Shown here: positions 61,691 to 64,000 of the stretch, one piece after another
Numbering within the stretch: the stretch's first letter is position 1
Layout: every line of letters starts with the position of its first letter
From: Cellvibrio polysaccharolyticus
GTDB lineage: Bacteria; Pseudomonadota; Gammaproteobacteria; Pseudomonadales; Cellvibrionaceae
NCBI RefSeq assembly: GCF_015182315.1
Contig: NZ_PRDL01000001.1
Span: 1,054,001 to 1,118,000, forward strand
DNA length: 64,000 nt
Reading direction: 5' to 3'
Position numbers and translations under genes: made by a program
Notes under the pieces: model-generated
The model's database searches: none
What the model was told of the DNA's origin: nothing
What the model saw: the letters and a program-made list of their open reading frames with translations, nothing else

Positions 61691-62545
61691 GTGAATATTC
61701 TTATTGGTATTGTGGTGGTGATTGCCTCGATTGTGGTCGGCTATTTATGGCACGGCGGCAATCTGCTGGCGCTGTACCAGCCGGCTGAAGTGGTGATTAT
61801 TTGTGGTGCGGCTTTTGGTGCCATGATCATTTCCAACCCGCTTTCTGTAACCGGCGGCGTTTTCAAATCTGCCGGCGCACTGCTCACCGGCTCCCGCTAC
61901 GACAAAGGCTACTATCTCGAACTGCTCAGCATGATTTACGACATCTTCAACAAAGCCCGCCGCGAAGGCATGATGGCCATTGAAGGTGATATTGAAGAGC
62001 CTGAGAGCAGCCCCATTTTCAGTAACTATCCGGAAATGTTGAAAGACAAACACCTGATGGATTTTCTCTGTGATTATCTGCGGATGATGATCATGGGCAG
62101 CATGGCACCCCACGAACTGGATGCGCTGATTGATCAGGAGCTGGAAGCCCACCACGAAGAATCCCATCTGGTGCCATCTGCCATTGGTAAAGTAGCCGAC
62201 GGTTTGCCCGGCTTTGGTATCGTGGCTGCGGTACTGGGTATTGTTATCACCATGGGCAAACTCGGTGGCCCAGCGGAAGAATTGGGTGTATCTGTAGCAG
62301 CTGCGCTGGTAGGAACCTTGTTGGGTATTCTGCTCGCCTACGGGTTTGTTGGCCCTTTCTCTGCTTACCTTGAACACAAAAACCGCGGTGAAGCTCACTG
62401 CTACACCTGCATCAAAGCCTGCATCATGGCCGCTGCCAACGGCATGCCACCGCAAGTCGCGGTGGAATGTGGTCGTAAAGTCTTGTACCACAGTGTTCGC
62501 CCTGGCTTCCGCGAGTTGGAAGAACAATACCGGACCAAGAAATAA
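61691..62545 (+). CDS. motA: Flagellar motor stator protein MotA
   Basis: The proton-channel stator subunit with four membrane helices, 284 residues. The large cytoplasmic loop (about 55-165) contains ARREGMMAIEGDIEEPESSP and the charged stretch used for rotor contact; the last two helices hold VADGLPGFGIVAAVLGIVIT and the conserved prolines around GGPAEELG. The start is a GTG with GGAG eight bases upstream. It is followed after 12 bp by motB. No other flagellar gene is in the window, which is common for motAB. Confidence 0.95.
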   Translation: MNILIGIVVVIASIVVGYLWHGGNLLALYQPAEVVIICGAAFGAMIISNPLSVTGGVFKSAGALLTGSRYDKGYYLELLSMIYDIFNKARREGMMAIEGDIEEPESSPIFSNYPEMLKDKHLMDFLCDYLRMMIMGSMAPHELDALIDQELEAHHEESHLVPSAIGKVADGLPGFGIVAAVLGIVITMGKLGGPAEELGVSVAAALVGTLLGILLAYGFVGPFSAYLEHKNRGEAHCYTCIKACIMAAANGMPPQVAVECGRKVLYHSVRPGFRELEEQYRTKK

Positions 62546-62557
62546 AGGCGCATCATC

Positions 62558-63478
62558 ATGGAAAAGGGCGCGCGTCAGGTCGTTATTATCAACCGCAAAA
62601 AGAAGGGCGGCCATGGTCATCATGGCGGTTCCTGGAAGGTCGCCTTTGCGGATTTTATGACCGCGATGATGGCCTTCTTTCTGTTGATGTGGGTGCTGGA
62701 AACCACCACTAAAGATCAGCAAAAAGCGATTGCCGGTTACTTTACCGACCCGGGCAGCCGCTACGTCATTGGCCCTGGCGGCTCCAATCCTACTGTGATT
62801 CAAATGAATCCGGCCCCGTCTCCCAACCCCAGTACCGACGATGCGCCGGTTCAGGTTGACCCGACCATGACGCCGTCATTGGCGGCTGCCGAAGAAGCCA
62901 TTCGCCGTCAGGAGCTGGAGCAATTGGAAGATTTGCGCCAGCAGCTGCTGGACGAAATGGCGCGGATTGATTCGGCACTCAATGTGTTGAAAGACCAGAT
63001 TCTGATCGATTTCACTGCGCTCGGGTTGCGCATTCAGATTGTGGATTCCGAAGGGCGGCCGATGTTTGATGTGGGCAGCACCCATTTGAAATCCTACTCT
63101 GCCGATGTGCTGAGGGTGCTGGGCGGTATTCTCAACAAAGTACCGAACAAAATCAGCGTGACCGGCCATACCGATTCTACCCCTTACAGCGCCGGTGCGG
63201 CCTACGGTAACTGGGAGCTTTCCAGCGATCGGGCGAATAGTGCTCGCCGTGCCTTGCAGGTGGGTGGTTATCCGGAAGAGAAAGTAGCAACAGTACAGGG
63301 AATGGGCGCTGTGGCGCCGTTAAAAGCGGATGACCCGGCAGCACCGATTAACCGCCGTATTGCCATTATCGTACTGAAAAAAGCCGTGGCCGATGCTCTG
63401 GCAACGGGTGATGGTGGTGTGCCGAGTAGCGACATTCTCGGCAATCCGGATCAGGTTCTGCCGCAGCTCGACCCCTGA
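62558..63478 (+). CDS. motB: Flagellar motor stator protein MotB
   Basis: The stator subunit that anchors MotA to peptidoglycan, 306 residues. The single membrane helix (about 28-48) carries the essential proton-binding aspartate in WKVAFADFMTAMMAFFLLMW. A linker with acidic/Gln-rich helix follows, then the OmpA-like peptidoglycan-binding domain with SVTGHTDSTPYSAGAAYGNW and LSSDRANSARRAL. The length and basic N-terminal KKKGGHGHHGG stretch fit proton-type MotB. Confidence 0.95.
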   Translation: MEKGARQVVIINRKKKGGHGHHGGSWKVAFADFMTAMMAFFLLMWVLETTTKDQQKAIAGYFTDPGSRYVIGPGGSNPTVIQMNPAPSPNPSTDDAPVQVDPTMTPSLAAAEEAIRRQELEQLEDLRQQLLDEMARIDSALNVLKDQILIDFTALGLRIQIVDSEGRPMFDVGSTHLKSYSADVLRVLGGILNKVPNKISVTGHTDSTPYSAGAAYGNWELSSDRANSARRALQVGGYPEEKVATVQGMGAVAPLKADDPAAPINRRIAIIVLKKAVADALATGDGGVPSSDILGNPDQVLPQLDP

Positions 63479-63508
63479 TATCTCCCAAACAAATTGCCTA
63501 TGGCCGGT

Positions 63509-64000
63509 TTAGTAACCGGCCACTTCCACACGATTTTTCCCCTGTTTCTTCGCTACATACATCGCCTGGTCGGCGCGGTCGAACCAGTTGCGTGCAGTTT
63601 CGTTGGTTTGCAATTGGGCGCAACCGAAAGATGCGGTAATTTCCTGGTCATTATGGTGCAGGTGCGCAGCGATCTGTTCACGCAACTCTTCTGCTACTTT
63701 TCGGGCGCCATCCAGTGTGGTGCTGCGGGCAATAATCACAAACTCCTCACCGCCAAAGCGAAAAATACGGTCGGTCTTGCGGGTTCGTGCAGACAGCACC
63801 CGGGAGATATTAATCAACAACTCATCGCCGTGCTGGTGCCCCCACAGATCGTTTACCGTCTTGAAGTTATCAATATCCAGCACGATAACCGATGCCGGTA
63901 CACCGCTGCGGTTAAAGTCCTGAATACAGCGGCGCATTTCGATATCCAGCATGCGACGGTTGGCGAGGCCGGTTAAGGCATCTTCCGAGGCAAAGCGCTC
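63509..64000 (-). CDS. GGDEF-domain diguanylate cyclase, C-terminal part
   Basis: The gene runs off the right edge of the window, so only its last 163 residues are seen. The frame is open from 64000 and begins ERFASEDALTGLANRRMLDI, the standard start of a GGDEF domain. The active site RFGGEEFVII is the intact GGEEF form, so cyclic di-GMP synthesis is likely. An RxxD inhibitory site is not obvious. The domain is at the C-terminus; any sensory part lies outside. It converges on motB with 30 bp between stops. A cyclic di-GMP enzyme beside stator genes is common. Confidence 0.9.
   Translation of the reverse strand, partial: ERFASEDALTGLANRRMLDIEMRRCIQDFNRSGVPASVIVLDIDNFKTVNDLWGHQHGDELLINISRVLSARTRKTDRIFRFGGEEFVIIARSTTLDGARKVAEELREQIAAHLHHNDQEITASFGCAQLQTNETARNWFDRADQAMYVAKKQGKNRVEVAGY

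Noticed and set aside
61745..62803. 352-residue frame antisense to motA-motB
   Set aside because: It lies opposite two well-supported genes and is unusually rich in His, Phe and Gln, as expected from the complement of membrane and charged codons.

Overview
The window looks like chromosomal DNA of an aerobic, free-living gammaproteobacterium of the Pseudomonas/Cellvibrio type. The block murJ-ribF-ileS-lspA-fkpB-ispH followed by minor type IV pilin genes and pilRS is the arrangement known from Pseudomonas. A carbohydrate-type TonB receptor, a LacI regulator and a beta-propeller protein fit a polymer-degrading relative such as Cellvibrionaceae. This assignment rests on gene content and protein style only. 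I see no rRNA, tRNA, CRISPR array, prophage or complete insertion sequence.

Layout. 0.15-8.1 kb: an RhlE-like helicase, a tonB-exbB-exbD energy-transducing operon and an Fbp-type ferric iron ABC importer. The tonB and fbp operons each have a similar Fur-box-like site upstream. 8.2-11.3 kb: a short cytochrome bd oxidase (cydAB) behind a GbsR/MarR-type regulator whose start lies beside a perfect 54-bp palindrome. 11.5-16.2 kb: four oxidoreductase genes (MDR, two SDRs, Old Yellow Enzyme) divergent from a TetR regulator, with a 20-12-20 inverted repeat between them. 16.2-17.5 kb: queH and yebG; yebG has a near-consensus LexA box.

17.6-25.1 kb: murJ, ribF, ileS, lspA, fkpB, ispH, serving envelope, flavin, translation and isoprenoid functions. 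25.1-36.5 kb: a type IV pilus block (a fimT-like gene, a second fimT/fimU-like gene, pilV, pilW, pilX, pilY1, pilE), then pilR and pilS on the other strand. 36.6-44.3 kb: nadE, bamD, rluD, pgeF, ppc. 44.5-47.4 kb: a large TonB-dependent receptor. 48.0-51.3 kb: the YdbH-YnbE-YdbL set of an intermembrane lipid transport system.

51.4-57.6 kb: a degenerate NodB-like exported protein, convergent with a Csu-like (archaic) chaperone-usher pilus operon that has two short pilins, a chaperone, an usher and a two-domain tip protein. 58.0-61.5 kb: a lipoprotein joining a transglutaminase-like domain to TPR repeats, a 166-bp MITE-like repeat, a LacI regulator and a divergent SMP-30-like protein. 61.7-64.0 kb: motA-motB and the C-terminal part of a GGDEF protein that runs off the window.

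The least explained items are the long palindromes at 11.3 and 15.5 kb, the MITE-like element at 59.2 kb, the NodB-like pseudoenzyme candidate at 51.5 kb and the terminator-like stem at the start of the second Csu pilin gene.
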